From Vibrio tubiashii ATCC 19109 (GTDB lineage Bacteria > Pseudomonadota > Gammaproteobacteria > Enterobacterales > Vibrionaceae): a DNA stretch of 64,000 bases. The position numbers and the translations under genes are program-made. Position 1 is the stretch's first letter; each line of letters begins with the position of its first letter. This document shows, one piece after another, positions 26,594-36,642 of this stretch. Under the pieces are notes generated by a model. That model did no database searches. It saw only the letters and a list, made by a program, of their open reading frames with translations, and was not told where the DNA came from. The stretch spans positions 186,001 to 250,000 of the forward strand of contig NZ_CP009354.1 of the NCBI RefSeq assembly GCF_000772105.1. Reading direction: 5' to 3'.

Positions 26594-27901
26594 TTAGATG
26601 AATAAACCACCGAATGTAAAGCCTAGTGCTACCGCAGATGAGATAGTCACCACACCAGGAATAAAGAACGGATGGTTGAAAACGTATTTGCCGATACGTG
26701 TTGAGCCAGTGTCGTCCATTTCAACTGCTGCAAGCAGTGTAGGGTAGGTAGGTAGTACGAATAGCGCACTTACTGCGGCGAAAGATGCAACAGCTGTGAG
26801 AGGCGCGACACCAATAGCCAGTGCAGCTGGCATCAGTGCGACCGTAGTTGCCCCTTGTGAGTAAAGCAGCATTGAAGCAAAGAACAGCACCATAGCTAGC
26901 ATCCACGGGTAATCTGAAAGCAGTGCACCCGCCACTTCTTTAATGCCGTCTACGTGTGCGTTAACAAAGGTTGAACCAAGCCAAGCAACACCAAGTACAC
27001 AAACACATGCTGTCATACCTGAGCGGAAGGTTGCCGCTGAAGGGATCTTAGACGCATCAATCTTAGTCACGAGAACGATAGCTGCCGCTGCTGCCAGCAT
27101 CACTGTCATGATCGCTTCATTTCGGCCTAGCGCCGGATCCTTGATAAGGCCAATCGAGCCGGAAATTGCTGCTGCGTAGCAAACAACAAAACCGATCGCG
27201 GCAAGGAAGATGTAAGTTGCAGTTTTTGCTGTCGGTAGAATTTCACGCTGCTTTTCAGTTGCTAGCTTGATTAAGCCTTTTTCCAGACGCTCTTGATAGA
27301 TAGGGTCATCTTTAAGCTCGCTGCCCATAAAGTTAGCAACGAATGCACCAATCATACATGCGATGAAAGTGGTTGGAATACATACCGCTAACAGGGTTAG
27401 GTAATCAACCCCCATAGGTGCTAGCATTGCTGCAAACGCAACAACAGCCGCTGAAATTGGTGAAGCGGTAATAGCAATTTGTGAAGCAACAACTGCAATA
27501 GACAGTGGGCGAGATGGGCGAACCCCTTGGCCTTTTGCTACTTCAGCGATAACAGGCAGAGTTGAGAATGCAGTGTGTCCTGTTCCTGCCATTAGCGTCA
27601 TTAAGAAAGTCACAATCGGCGCATAGAAGGTGATGCGCTCAGGGTGTTTACGCAAAAAGTTTTCAGCCACTTGTACTAACCAGTCCATGCCGCCAGCAAC
27701 CTGCATGGCTGCGATCGCGGTAATGACCGACATAATGATAAGAATAACGTCTACTGGAATAAAAGCTTGGCTAGTGGGTACACCAAGTACCAAAGAAAGT
27801 GCGATAACACCTGCACCACCTGCTAAACCAATGCCAATACCACCAATTCTTGCTCCTAAATAGATAAAGAGCAGAACGACAAAGAGTTCGACTGCCACCA
27901 T
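26594..27901 (-). CDS. dcuA: Anaerobic C4-dicarboxylate transporter
   Basis: A 435-residue inner-membrane protein that closely follows E. coli DcuA: the VVLLFIYLGARIGGIGIG start, the AITASPISAAVVAF segment, ASFAAVSALFVLPTYPTLLAAV, and the C-terminal FNHPFFIPG. DcuA exchanges aspartate, fumarate and succinate. It lies downstream of aspA in the same direction, with a strong hairpin between that may reduce but not abolish read-through. This pairing supplies aspartate to AspA and exports products. Confidence 0.93.
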   Translation of the reverse strand: MVAVELFVVLLFIYLGARIGGIGIGLAGGAGVIALSLVLGVPTSQAFIPVDVILIIMSVITAIAAMQVAGGMDWLVQVAENFLRKHPERITFYAPIVTFLMTLMAGTGHTAFSTLPVIAEVAKGQGVRPSRPLSIAVVASQIAITASPISAAVVAFAAMLAPMGVDYLTLLAVCIPTTFIACMIGAFVANFMGSELKDDPIYQERLEKGLIKLATEKQREILPTAKTATYIFLAAIGFVVCYAAAISGSIGLIKDPALGRNEAIMTVMLAAAAAIVLVTKIDASKIPSAATFRSGMTACVCVLGVAWLGSTFVNAHVDGIKEVAGALLSDYPWMLAMVLFFASMLLYSQGATTVALMPAALAIGVAPLTAVASFAAVSALFVLPTYPTLLAAVEMDDTGSTRIGKYVFNHPFFIPGVVTISSAVALGFTFGGLFI

Positions 27902-28018
27902 ATTGATACCTCATAAAGTTTATTTTGATTCTGATTATCTAACGACTCAGCGTCTAAATGGTTAGATAATAGGAATGAAGAGAGACCTTGATAAATTTGT
28001 GGTTAACCGTATTGAGTG

Positions 28019-28045
28019 CCAAAAAAGGGCTCCGAAGAGCCCTTT
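28019..28045 (-). terminator. Terminator between aspA and dcuA
   Basis: Perfect 9-bp arms 28024-28032 and 28037-28045 with a TTCG loop on the minus strand and a T-run after it. It sits 11 bases past the aspA stop. Confidence 0.85.
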
Positions 28046-28055
28046 CTTACTGCGA

Positions 28056-29507
28056 TTATTCGTAGCGTTTCGCTTTATACGTTGGGTGCATAAAGTTTTC
28101 AACACAAAGAATTTCATCAAGCTCTTCTTCGGTTAGCAGACCGCGCTCAAGCACGACTTCACGAACACTTTTACCTGTTTCTGCACAGATCTTACCAACG
28201 ATGTCACCTTCGTGGTGGCCGATGTAAGGGTTTAGGTAAGTCACGATACCGATAGAGTTGTAGACATAGCTTTCACACGTCTCTTTGTTGACTGTGATGC
28301 CATCGATACACTTGTCACGCAGGTTGACACATGCGTTGGATAGGATTGAGATAGACTCAAACATGCTTTGTGCAATCACAGGTTCCATCACGTTAAGCTG
28401 AAGCTGACCACCTTCTGCTGCAAACGAGATAGTGTTGTCGTTACCTAGCACTTTGAAACAAACTTGGTTAACTACTTCAGGAACTACTGGGTTTACTTTC
28501 GCAGGCATGATTGACGAGCCTGCTTGAAGTTCTGGCAGGTTCAGTTCGTTTAGACCTGAACGAGGACCAGATGAAAGCAGACGCAGGTCATTACAGATCT
28601 TAGACAGTTTAACCGCTAGACGTTTTAGTGCGCCGTGCGTCATTACGTATGCGCCACAGTCAGACGTTGCTTCGATTAAGTCTTCTGCAGGAACCACTTC
28701 TAGACCTGTTACTTCTGCTAGGTGTTTCACAGCTGATGCTTGGTAACCTTGTGCAGCGTTTAGGCCTGTGCCAATTGCTGTTGCACCTAGGTTGATTTCT
28801 AGTAGTAGTTTTGATGTGTACTCAAGCGCACGAATTTCTTCGTTTAGAGTAACTGCCCAAGCATGGAACTCTTGACCGACTGTCATTGGCACTGCGTCTT
28901 GAAGCTGAGTACGACCCATCTTCAATACATCTTTAAACTCTTGGCTCTTAAGCTCAAAGGCACCTTTTAGGTATTCAATCGCTTCAATCAGCTTCGCTAC
29001 GCTGTTGTATACCGCAATACGGAAGCCAGTAGGGTATGCACAGTTCGTTGATTGGCTCTTGTTTACGTGATCGTTCGGGTTAACGATGTCGTACTGACCT
29101 TTCTCTTTGCCCATTAGTTCAAGAGCAACGTTAGCAATCACTTCGTTGGTGTTCATGTTGACTGAAGTACCTGCACCACCTTGGAATACGTCTGATGGGA
29201 ACTGATCCATGCACTTACCTGTTTCAAGGATCAAATCACACGCTTCGATGATGTAGTTAGCAACATCTTTAGGGATAACACCTAGCTCTTTGTTTGCTAG
29301 TGCAGCGGCTTTCTTTGTCATCACCATACCGCGTACAAATTCAGGTACGTCAGAGATGGTCATGTTAGAAATATTGAAGTTTTCAATCGCGCGAAGAGTA
29401 TGAATGCCGTAGTAAGCGTCAGCTGGTACGTGGCGCTCGCCGAGTAAGTCTTCTTCGATACGGGTTGCTTGGTTAGCCACTTGAGAGGTTTCAGTTAGGG
29501 TAGCCAT
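28056..29507 (-). CDS. aspA: Aspartate ammonia-lyase
   Basis: A 483-residue enzyme that converts aspartate to fumarate and ammonia. The fumarase/aspartase signature [12 protein letters not shown], the [12 protein letters not shown] motif and the [10 protein letters not shown] motif are present. It is divergent from fxsA, the same arrangement as in E. coli, and precedes dcuA. Confidence 0.97.
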   Translation of the reverse strand: MATLTETSQVANQATRIEEDLLGERHVPADAYYGIHTLRAIENFNISNMTISDVPEFVRGMVMTKKAAALANKELGVIPKDVANYIIEACDLILETGKCMDQFPSDVFQGGAGTSVNMNTNEVIANVALELMGKEKGQYDIVNPNDHVNKSQSTNCAYPTGFRIAVYNSVAKLIEAIEYLKGAFELKSQEFKDVLKMGRTQLQDAVPMTVGQEFHAWAVTLNEEIRALEYTSKLLLEINLGATAIGTGLNAAQGYQASAVKHLAEVTGLEVVPAEDLIEATSDCGAYVMTHGALKRLAVKLSKICNDLRLLSSGPRSGLNELNLPELQAGSSIMPAKVNPVVPEVVNQVCFKVLGNDNTISFAAEGGQLQLNVMEPVIAQSMFESISILSNACVNLRDKCIDGITVNKETCESYVYNSIGIVTYLNPYIGHHEGDIVGKICAETGKSVREVVLERGLLTEEELDEILCVENFMHPTYKAKRYE

Positions 29508-29824
29508 ACAGGATCCTTAGATATTTATTCTGATAATAAAGTTGCTTTATAGCCAATCTGTAGTCTAAGAATCCATTCGACAGAATTTTTGGCTGTATAA
29601 TCCGTCCTGACTTATGTGGCACATGATACTGTACCTGCGGTATAAAAATAGTAAGTGGATCACCTTTTTTGCTTTTGTTGAGTTAAAGTTTTGTAAGATA
29701 TGAATAGGTTATTAATAACCCTTTAGTGGTAGGGGTTTATTGAGTGTTTTATCACGATTTTTTACAGCTTCAATTTGAGCTAAAACCGTGGAACACGTAC
29801 ACTGAACCCAACAAAGGAGGGCGT
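29508..29824. other. Divergent promoter region aspA / fxsA
   Basis: About 317 bases. A perfect 14-bp palindrome GGTTATTAATAACC lies at 29707-29720, about 105 bases before fxsA. A TATAAT occurs at about 29596 without a well-spaced -35. No gene was seen. Confidence 0.5.
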
Positions 29825-30340
29825 GTGTTTCCTATCTTATTATTGCTGTTTATCTTCGTTCCTATTATTGAAATAGGCCTATTTATTCAAGTCGGTGGTT
29901 TTCTGGGTTTGTGGCCTACCATCGGCTTGGTACTGATCACGGCATTTGTTGGTGCCTCGTTAGTTCGTAGCCAAGGGCTGCAAACACTGATGTCAGTGCA
30001 AAACCGCCTTCAGCAGGGAGAGTTACCTGCTCAGCAGATCTTTGAGGGCGTGATGTTGGCGGTTGCCGGCGTGCTGCTTCTTACCCCAGGCTTTATGACC
30101 GATGCATTTGGTATGCTGGTTTTACTTCCTGCTCCTAGGGCGGTTATCGCTAAGTACTTGATGAGCAAAATGGTGGTGAAATCAGTGGGTGGTGGATTCC
30201 AAGGTGGTTTTCATGGTGAGCAGTTTGGTCAGAACCCATTTGAACAAGGTCCTTTCCACAAAGGGGACTCTAAGCAAGGCTCTACTTTCGAAGGGGAGTT
30301 TGAGCGTAAAGATGATGATGACCAAAACCGACTAAACTAA
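29825..30340 (+). CDS. fxsA: FxsA family inner-membrane protein
   Basis: A 171-residue protein. The GTG at 29825 is chosen because AAAGGAGGG lies just before it and the family N-terminus (FPILLLLFIFVPIIE) begins there; the ATG 27 codons upstream has no such support. Hydrophobic segments lie at about residues 2-18, 24-44 and 74-100, with a Gly- and charge-rich cytoplasmic tail. FxsA overproduction relieves phage T7 exclusion by F plasmid in E. coli; its normal role is unknown. Confidence 0.88.
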   Translation: MFPILLLLFIFVPIIEIGLFIQVGGFLGLWPTIGLVLITAFVGASLVRSQGLQTLMSVQNRLQQGELPAQQIFEGVMLAVAGVLLLTPGFMTDAFGMLVLLPAPRAVIAKYLMSKMVVKSVGGGFQGGFHGEQFGQNPFEQGPFHKGDSKQGSTFEGEFERKDDDDQNRLN

Positions 30341-30359
30341 TCCGTATAACTCCCTTTCT

Positions 30360-30390
30360 AAAGGCGCTATCACAGCGCCTTTTTCTTTTT
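30360..30390 (+). terminator. Terminator of fxsA
   Basis: Arms 30360-30368 and 30374-30382 with a 5-base loop and a T-rich tail. Confidence 0.88.
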
Positions 30391-30657
30391 AAACACCAAA
30401 CTTACGAATTAGCATATACAGGGTTCTGATATTCAATTCTGTGATCGCTGAGTAATTACTCTATATTTTTTTGCTAAAAATATCAATAGGTAAGGAAGGT
30501 GTTGAAACATAAATTGACTTCTATTTATCGTGTTAATGTATGAGATCTAAATCGCAATAGAAATGAATGTAAATTTACATCTCGACAATACAACGTGATA
30601 TTTGCCACAAAACGTCAACAAGTGAATGTAGACAGAATAATGATATGTGGTGAAACA
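30391..30657. other. Upstream region of the first nuclease gene
   Basis: AT-rich. It contains a block (30539-30577) that aligns without gaps to 33834-33872 upstream of the second nuclease, and a perfect palindrome ATGTAAATTTACAT at 30567-30580. No gene was seen. Confidence 0.55.
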
Positions 30658-33633
30658 ATGAATAGTAAATTTTATCCCAAACTTCTTGCCTTATGTGTAG
30701 CGAGCGCGATTTCCAGTGGCGTGAATGCTGATATTTTTATTTCTCAGTACGTTGAAGGCGGAAGCTACAACAAAGCTGTAGAGATTGCGAACACGGGTTC
30801 CTCTCAGGTCGATTTAACAGGTTATAAGTTGGCCAACTCATACAATGGTAGTGGCAACTGGGACAACAAACTCTCTCTTGACGGTCTTTCAATTGCCGCA
30901 AATCAAGTGATTGTCATTGCCAATACGAGAGCAAGTGATGCCATTAAAGCGTTAGCAGTAAAGCAAGATTCTTCAGTTGTAAATCACAACGGTGATGATC
31001 CATTAGCAATTCTAGATGCTAGTGATCAAGTGGTGGATATGATCGGTGTTATGGGTGATGTTGATTGGGGGAAAGATATCACTCTTGTTCGCAACTCTAA
31101 TGGTCAGGCGGCGAGTTCAACATACAATAACAAGCACTGGAACAGCTTGGCAAAAGATGACATTACAGGCTTAGGCCAGCTTGATGTTCCCGCCGCACCA
31201 GAACCATTTAATTGTCAAGTCAATGGCAATTCACCAACCTTTACTAATATTGAGGCGATTCAGGGGAGTGGTGAACGCTCACCTCTTCTAGCTGATGGCA
31301 CATACATAGGTACAGATGATGTTTATGTACAGGGTATTGTTTCTGCGGTCACTACTGGTCTAACAAAAGGTTTTTATCTGCACGCCCAAACTCCAGATAA
31401 CGATCCTGCGACTTCAGATGGTTTATTCATCTCAACGGGAGAAGGAACCTCAGAGCTAAAAGCTGGCGATGTCGTATGTGTGAAAGGTAAAGTTCAGGAA
31501 GATTACAACAATACTCAATTGGCTTCGAATGGCGACAGTTATATTAAAACCGGAACCACAGAAGTCCCACACGGTGCGAAATTTGTTGTGAATGAAGGTG
31601 AAACTTTGCGTCAGGCTCTGGAGCGCTATGAAGGTATGCTGCTAGAGCTAGATGCTGACAGCAAACTGTTTGTTACTCGTAACTTCTCATACGACTATGA
31701 CAGCAAACGCAATAACATGCTTCTTTCATATAAAGCACCACTATTTAAGCCAACTCAGTTATATGCGGCAGAAAGTGCTCAAGCGGTAGCGCTGGCGGAT
31801 CAAAATAAGAATAGTCGAGTGTTCCTTGAGTCAGATGCCAAAGCTCCAAGTGGAAAGATTCCTTATTACCCAGATTTTGCCAAAGATATAGACCAAGATG
31901 GTTCCTCTGAATATCATATACGCTTGGGTTCGCGTCTGGAAGGATTAAAAGCAGTCGTAAACTACAGCTTTAATGAATATCGTCTTATTGCCACAAACGA
32001 GGTGACCAATAGCAACTTTGTGACTTCTGGAAAAGGATTCGACGTTTCTCGAACTTCTGCCCCAAGCATTGCCAAATCTGACTTGAGAGTTGCTAGCTTT
32101 AATGTGCTCAATTACTTTACTTCGGTTGCGGCAAGTGGAGATGCTAACCCGACGGGACAGAACAGAGGTGCAACCAAAAATGAAGAGTTTCTAATTCAGC
32201 AAGCTAAAATTGTGGCTGCGATGACGAAGATGGATGCTGACATTATTGGCTTGATGGAAGTAGAGAACAATGGTTTTGGGGACGGGAGTGCGATTAAGAG
32301 TCTTACTGATGCACTAAACGCAAAGATTGCCAATACCGAAGACCATTACAGCTTTGTTGAAATTGCTAAGGCAGACAAACATCAAGATGCGTACTTTGGT
32401 ACAGATGCCATCATGGTTGCTATCTTATATCGTGCATCAGAAGTGACGCCTAAACAGGCAGCGCAGGTCATTGTTACTCCTGAACAGCATGTCGCCGAAA
32501 GCACCGTCACGCGTAGTGATGGTAATGGAGGAACTGAAACTAACAATCCTGCTTACGACAAGTACCAACGTCATAGCTTATTGCAAACGTTCACGCTTAA
32601 AGAAACTGGAGACGATTTATCTATCGTAGTCAATCACTTTAAATCAAAAGGCTCGAACTGTATTGAAGAGTGGATTGATAGAGCAGATAGAGAGCCCACG
32701 GATCTACAAGGAAACTGCAATAGATTCAGAGTTTCAGCTGCCAAAGCCGTAGGTGAAGCACTGAAAACCCTTCAAGGTGATGTATTGGTAATGGGAGATA
32801 TGAATGCCTATGGCCTAGAAGATCCTCTGTTAGTTCTTACTGACTACAGCCAAGAAAAATATGGTCGAGAGGTGTTTACTGCGGGTTATACTACCCTAGG
32901 GAAAAATGCTGATGGTAGTAATGCTACTTATGAGCAAACGGGGTCCAAAATTACCCAAGGGTACGGGTATATTAATCTAGCGACTGCACTGCACGGCACT
33001 CACACATATTCATACACTTATGGAGGTGAATTGGGTAATTTAGATCATGCATTGGCAAACTCCAGTCTTGCGAATAAAGTTGTCGCAATTGAAGATTGGC
33101 ATATCAACTCGGCAGAAACCAATATGTTTGAGTACAGCAGTAAGTACACAGCGGACATGCCAAAGTATAACGATGCCTACTCTGCGTCTGATCACGATCC
33201 AGTTGTCATTGCCATTGATCTACCGGATAAGAAAATTGAATTGCCTACGAATGGTGAGAAATTAACGGTTAATGTGACTCTACCCTTTAGTGCAAAAATT
33301 GATGACGTAGTAACAGTGACATTGACCCAAGAGAGTTCAACAGCGGCGTCAAGGTCAGCGGCACTGACTCAGGCAGATACGACTTACTTAGCTTCGGCTA
33401 AGGTAACTCAGGCTGATTTGGATAAACGCAGCATTGCTGTGAAATTTGATAAAACGCCAACGGCGGGTAGTTATAAAGTAGAGCAGAAGCTTAACGATAC
33501 CATACTATATACTGGCAGTGTCACTATTGCTGAATCATCGGCTTCATCTACAACAAATACCGACGGTGGTAGTGTTGGTTTAGGCTTCTTGATGTTCCTA
33601 TCAGGGCTAACAATGTGGAGACGCCGTAAGTAA
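30658..33633 (+). CDS. Secreted ExeM/NucH-type nuclease with GlyGly-CTERM tail (Xds paralogue)
   Basis: A 991-residue exported nuclease. A signal peptide (cleavage likely after A24) is followed by a lamin-tail domain (about 25-170), an OB-like region, and an endonuclease/exonuclease/phosphatase domain (about 475-850) with LRVASFNVLNYF, the metal-ligand glutamate in GLMEVENNG (about 534), NHFKSKG, GDMNAYG (about 716) and SDHDP (about 844). Unlike its neighbour it has about 100 extra residues (about 858-955) that look like a beta-sandwich. A GlyGly-CTERM segment with an RRRK end (about 968-991), the signal processed by rhombosortase, closes it. The ATG at 30658 begins a proper signal peptide. 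Confidence 0.85.
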   Translation: MNSKFYPKLLALCVASAISSGVNADIFISQYVEGGSYNKAVEIANTGSSQVDLTGYKLANSYNGSGNWDNKLSLDGLSIAANQVIVIANTRASDAIKALAVKQDSSVVNHNGDDPLAILDASDQVVDMIGVMGDVDWGKDITLVRNSNGQAASSTYNNKHWNSLAKDDITGLGQLDVPAAPEPFNCQVNGNSPTFTNIEAIQGSGERSPLLADGTYIGTDDVYVQGIVSAVTTGLTKGFYLHAQTPDNDPATSDGLFISTGEGTSELKAGDVVCVKGKVQEDYNNTQLASNGDSYIKTGTTEVPHGAKFVVNEGETLRQALERYEGMLLELDADSKLFVTRNFSYDYDSKRNNMLLSYKAPLFKPTQLYAAESAQAVALADQNKNSRVFLESDAKAPSGKIPYYPDFAKDIDQDGSSEYHIRLGSRLEGLKAVVNYSFNEYRLIATNEVTNSNFVTSGKGFDVSRTSAPSIAKSDLRVASFNVLNYFTSVAASGDANPTGQNRGATKNEEFLIQQAKIVAAMTKMDADIIGLMEVENNGFGDGSAIKSLTDALNAKIANTEDHYSFVEIAKADKHQDAYFGTDAIMVAILYRASEVTPKQAAQVIVTPEQHVAESTVTRSDGNGGTETNNPAYDKYQRHSLLQTFTLKETGDDLSIVVNHFKSKGSNCIEEWIDRADREPTDLQGNCNRFRVSAAKAVGEALKTLQGDVLVMGDMNAYGLEDPLLVLTDYSQEKYGREVFTAGYTTLGKNADGSNATYEQTGSKITQGYGYINLATALHGTHTYSYTYGGELGNLDHALANSSLANKVVAIEDWHINSAETNMFEYSSKYTADMPKYNDAYSASDHDPVVIAIDLPDKKIELPTNGEKLTVNVTLPFSAKIDDVVTVTLTQESSTAASRSAALTQADTTYLASAKVTQADLDKRSIAVKFDKTPTAGSYKVEQKLNDTILYTGSVTIAESSASSTTNTDGGSVGLGFLMFLSGLTMWRRRK

Positions 33634-33642
33634 CTCCCTCTA

Positions 33643-33678
33643 TATAGAAAGGCCAGTTTGACTGGTCTTTCTATAATT
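33643..33678 (+). terminator. Terminator after the first nuclease gene
   Basis: Arms 33643-33656 and 33662-33675 form a 14-bp stem with one G-U pair and a 5-base loop. The T-run is short, so efficiency is uncertain. Confidence 0.7.
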
Positions 33679-33991
33679 GTCTCTCTTGTACTTGAAAAAG
33701 TAATCATGTAGCTCAACAGTCAGCTATCTTCTTCTCTCTCCCTCTTGTTATTAACGACTTGTGTCTCAAGAGTGAGATGCGTGTTATCGACATGTATTGA
33801 AAATTTGACGACGCTTCAATTATTCATCATGTCTATGAGATCGAAATCTCACTGTCACTGAATGTAATTTTTAGTTTCATAAAAAACATCAACACTGGAC
33901 ATGATTTATTAAAAAGTAGTCACGAAAAAAGTGATTTGTAACACGCTTTCTCGTTGTGGAGCAACATTGAAAGCGATGCATGGTGGATAAC
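33679..33991. other. Upstream region of xds
   Basis: About 310 AT-rich bases. It contains the block 33834-33872 shared with the first nuclease and, within it, the Pho-box-like sequence at 33852-33869. No gene was seen. Confidence 0.5.
33852..33869 (+). promoter_or_regulatory. Possible Pho box upstream of xds
   Basis: CTGTCAC-TGAA-TGTAATT has the 7-4-7 layout of PhoB sites; the first half is a perfect CTGTCA and the second is weak. V. cholerae xds is known to be PhoB-controlled, which makes this worth noting. The first nuclease has only the weaker half at the aligned place. Confidence 0.35.
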
Positions 33992-36589
33992 ATGAAACAA
34001 AAACTAACCCCAACGCTACTTGCAGCAGTGGTAGCAGGTGCTCTGTCTTCTCCAGCAATGGCAGACATTATTATTTCTCAGTATGTAGAAGGTGGCAGCA
34101 ACAACAAAGCAATCGAGATTGCTAACACTGGTGATGCTTCTGTCTCTCTTGATGGCTATGAGCTAGCCAAATCAACCAATGGCAATGGTGAGTGGGGCAG
34201 CAAGCTGTCACTCAACGGCCAAGTGCTGGCAGCGAAAAGCGTACTGGTTGTTGCTCATACTAGCGCCAGCGACGACATTAAAGCGGTTGCGGACATCCTT
34301 AATGGCTCAGTAACGGGTTTCAATGGTAATGACCCAATGGCACTGCTGAAAAATGGCAGTGTGCATGATCTGCTAGGTGACATGGGTGGCTCTGACTTTG
34401 CAAAAGATACCACTTTAGTTCGCAACTCAGATGCGATGGCACCTTCCACAGCGCACAATGCTGCACAGTGGTCTTCACTGCCGAAAGATAGCATTGAAGG
34501 GTTAGGTACGTTGGATGGTGGCACAGCTCCAGAGCCATTCGCTTGTACTCAAGATGGCGCAGCGCCAACCTTTACTTCTATTCAAGAAATCCAGGGTGAA
34601 GGTGATACCTCTCCATTTATTAATGGCTACCCATACATCACAGACGAAGACTTCTTTGTTAAAGGTGTGGTTAGCGCCGTGACGACGGGCCTAACCAAAG
34701 GTTTCTACCTACAAGCACTAACTGATGACTACAACCCACAAACATCAGAAGGTTTGTTCGTTCACACTAACCAGTCTAGCTCAGAGCTAAAACCAGGCGA
34801 TGTCGTGTGTGTGAAAGGTAAAGTTCAAGAATACTACAACCACACTCAGCTAAAGACAGAAAATAACAACTGGGTTAAGCAAGGTGAGCAAGCAGCGCCA
34901 ACGGCGACGGATATCGAGATCCTGCCAACAGATAAAAACTTCGATCGCACGCTAGAGCGTTACGAAGGCATGCTAGTCAGAACTACTGAAGCGCTCGATA
35001 TGCGTGTGACGCGTACTTTCGGCTACGATTACGCTGCTCGTCGTAACAACATGGTACTTGCGCAAGGTCGTATCAGCATGCAGCCAAACCAAAACTTTGC
35101 CGCAGGTTCAGAGCAAGCGAAACAACAGAGCATCGAAAACGCGGAGCGTCGTCTATACGTAGAATCTGATGCCAAAGCGCCAAACGGCTCTATCCCTTAC
35201 TACCCAGATTTTGGCCGCACCGACGCAGACCAAGATGGTTCAACAGAAGATTACATCCGTGTTGACGATACGATTGTTGGTTTAGAAGGTGTAATCACTT
35301 ACAGCTACGGCGATTACCGTCTAATCCCGACTAATACGTTAACCAGTGAAAGCTTCGTACGTAACGATCCACGTACTCAAGATATCGATATGAAAGAAGG
35401 CGACCTACGTATCGCGACTTTCAACGTCTTGAACTATTTCAACTCGCCGTTTGGTGGTGACACGAACCCACATGGTAACAACCGTGGTGCGAACAACTTT
35501 GAAGAGTTTGAAGTACAGCAAGCGAAGATCGTCAATGCGATTCTACGTCTAGACGCTGACATCATCGGCCTGATGGAAATCGAGAACAACGGCTTTGGTG
35601 AAAGCGGTGCGATTCGTCAGCTTGTAGACCAGCTAAACGCACGCATTGAAAACAAGAAAGATCGTTACGATATCGTCGCTATCGACAGCAATGGCGATAA
35701 AGTGACAGACGAAAATGATTACATTGGCACCGACGTTATCACAACAGGCGTTATCTACCGTCCTAAAGTGGTTAAGCTAAAAGAGTCTCGCGTTATCGCA
35801 ATGCCAAGTCAGCAAGCACCTGAAGTGGTTGATGAAAACGGCAAAGTGATTGAAGACGGTAAGAACTACCAACGTGACTCTCTAGCGCCAACCTTTAAGG
35901 TTAAAGGGACCAAAGAGAAGATCACAGTGGCGATTAACCACTTCAAATCAAAAGGTTCTAAGTGTTGGGAAGATGCAGCACCAGTTGAGCAAGGCGGTCA
36001 GGGTGGTCAAGACCTAGATAAGCAAGGCTCATGTGAAAACTTCCGCGTTGCAGCGGCAGTGGCACTGGGTGATGCGCTGAAAGAGATTAAAGGCCACAAA
36101 GTTATCTTAGGTGATATGAACTCGTACGGCATGGAAGATCCAATGCTTGTTCTGACGGATTACAGCCAAGATAAGTACGGTAAGACAATCAAAGCGGCTC
36201 GTAACACATACATCGGCGGTGAAGTTCAGTACGGTGATGACGGTGCAGTGATTACTCACAACTACGGTTACATCAATGCCGTCGCGAAAGCGCATCCAAA
36301 CAGCTGGAGCTACTCATTCAATGATGAAGTGGGCGCACTTGACCACCTATTGATCAGCCCAAGTCTAGAGAAGCACTTTGTTGATGCAACAGACTGGCAC
36401 ATCAATGGTGGTGAATCTACGCTGTTCGATTACAACGATGAGTACAAAGGTGACCTACCTAAGTACCAAGATCACTTCCGTTCTTCTGACCACGATCCAG
36501 CAGTTCTAGAGCTAAACATGGCAGGTTCATTCGGCTTCGGCGCAATGATGTCTCTGTTCGGCCTAGCGCTATGGCGTCGTCGTAAGTAA
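33992..36589 (+). CDS. xds: Extracellular nuclease Xds (ExeM/NucH family, GlyGly-CTERM)
   Basis: An 865-residue exported DNase. A signal peptide (cleavage after about A24, AMA-D), a lamin-tail domain (about 25-165), a middle OB-like region, then the endonuclease/exonuclease/phosphatase domain from about 472 with LRIATFNVLNYF, MEIENNG (about 529), NHFKSKG, GDMNSYG (about 708) and SDHDP (about 832). The C-terminus (about 843-865) is a GlyGly-CTERM anchor ending WRRRK. V. cholerae Xds degrades extracellular DNA in biofilms and for phosphate supply. The ATG at 33992 has a GGTGGA ribosome site. Its last 104 bases are duplicated at 40048-40151. Confidence 0.88.
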   Translation: MKQKLTPTLLAAVVAGALSSPAMADIIISQYVEGGSNNKAIEIANTGDASVSLDGYELAKSTNGNGEWGSKLSLNGQVLAAKSVLVVAHTSASDDIKAVADILNGSVTGFNGNDPMALLKNGSVHDLLGDMGGSDFAKDTTLVRNSDAMAPSTAHNAAQWSSLPKDSIEGLGTLDGGTAPEPFACTQDGAAPTFTSIQEIQGEGDTSPFINGYPYITDEDFFVKGVVSAVTTGLTKGFYLQALTDDYNPQTSEGLFVHTNQSSSELKPGDVVCVKGKVQEYYNHTQLKTENNNWVKQGEQAAPTATDIEILPTDKNFDRTLERYEGMLVRTTEALDMRVTRTFGYDYAARRNNMVLAQGRISMQPNQNFAAGSEQAKQQSIENAERRLYVESDAKAPNGSIPYYPDFGRTDADQDGSTEDYIRVDDTIVGLEGVITYSYGDYRLIPTNTLTSESFVRNDPRTQDIDMKEGDLRIATFNVLNYFNSPFGGDTNPHGNNRGANNFEEFEVQQAKIVNAILRLDADIIGLMEIENNGFGESGAIRQLVDQLNARIENKKDRYDIVAIDSNGDKVTDENDYIGTDVITTGVIYRPKVVKLKESRVIAMPSQQAPEVVDENGKVIEDGKNYQRDSLAPTFKVKGTKEKITVAINHFKSKGSKCWEDAAPVEQGGQGGQDLDKQGSCENFRVAAAVALGDALKEIKGHKVILGDMNSYGMEDPMLVLTDYSQDKYGKTIKAARNTYIGGEVQYGDDGAVITHNYGYINAVAKAHPNSWSYSFNDEVGALDHLLISPSLEKHFVDATDWHINGGESTLFDYNDEYKGDLPKYQDHFRSSDHDPAVLELNMAGSFGFGAMMSLFGLALWRRRK

Positions 36590-36590
36590 T
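36486..36590 (+). repeat. Direct repeat, left copy (3' end of xds)
   Basis: These 105 bases recur at 40048-40152 with three mismatches by my count, in the same direction, and bracket the three Imm49-type genes. This copy is the intact end of xds. Confidence 0.93.
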
Positions 36591-36610
36591 CACTCTACAA
36601 CAAAAAATCG

Positions 36611-36642
36611 AAGGGCAGGTGAGTAATCACCTGCCCTTTTAC
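36611..36642 (+). terminator. Terminator after xds
   Basis: Perfect 12-bp arms 36611-36622 and 36627-36638 with a 4-base loop and a short T-run. It differs from the terminator that follows the displaced xds end at 40174. Confidence 0.88.
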
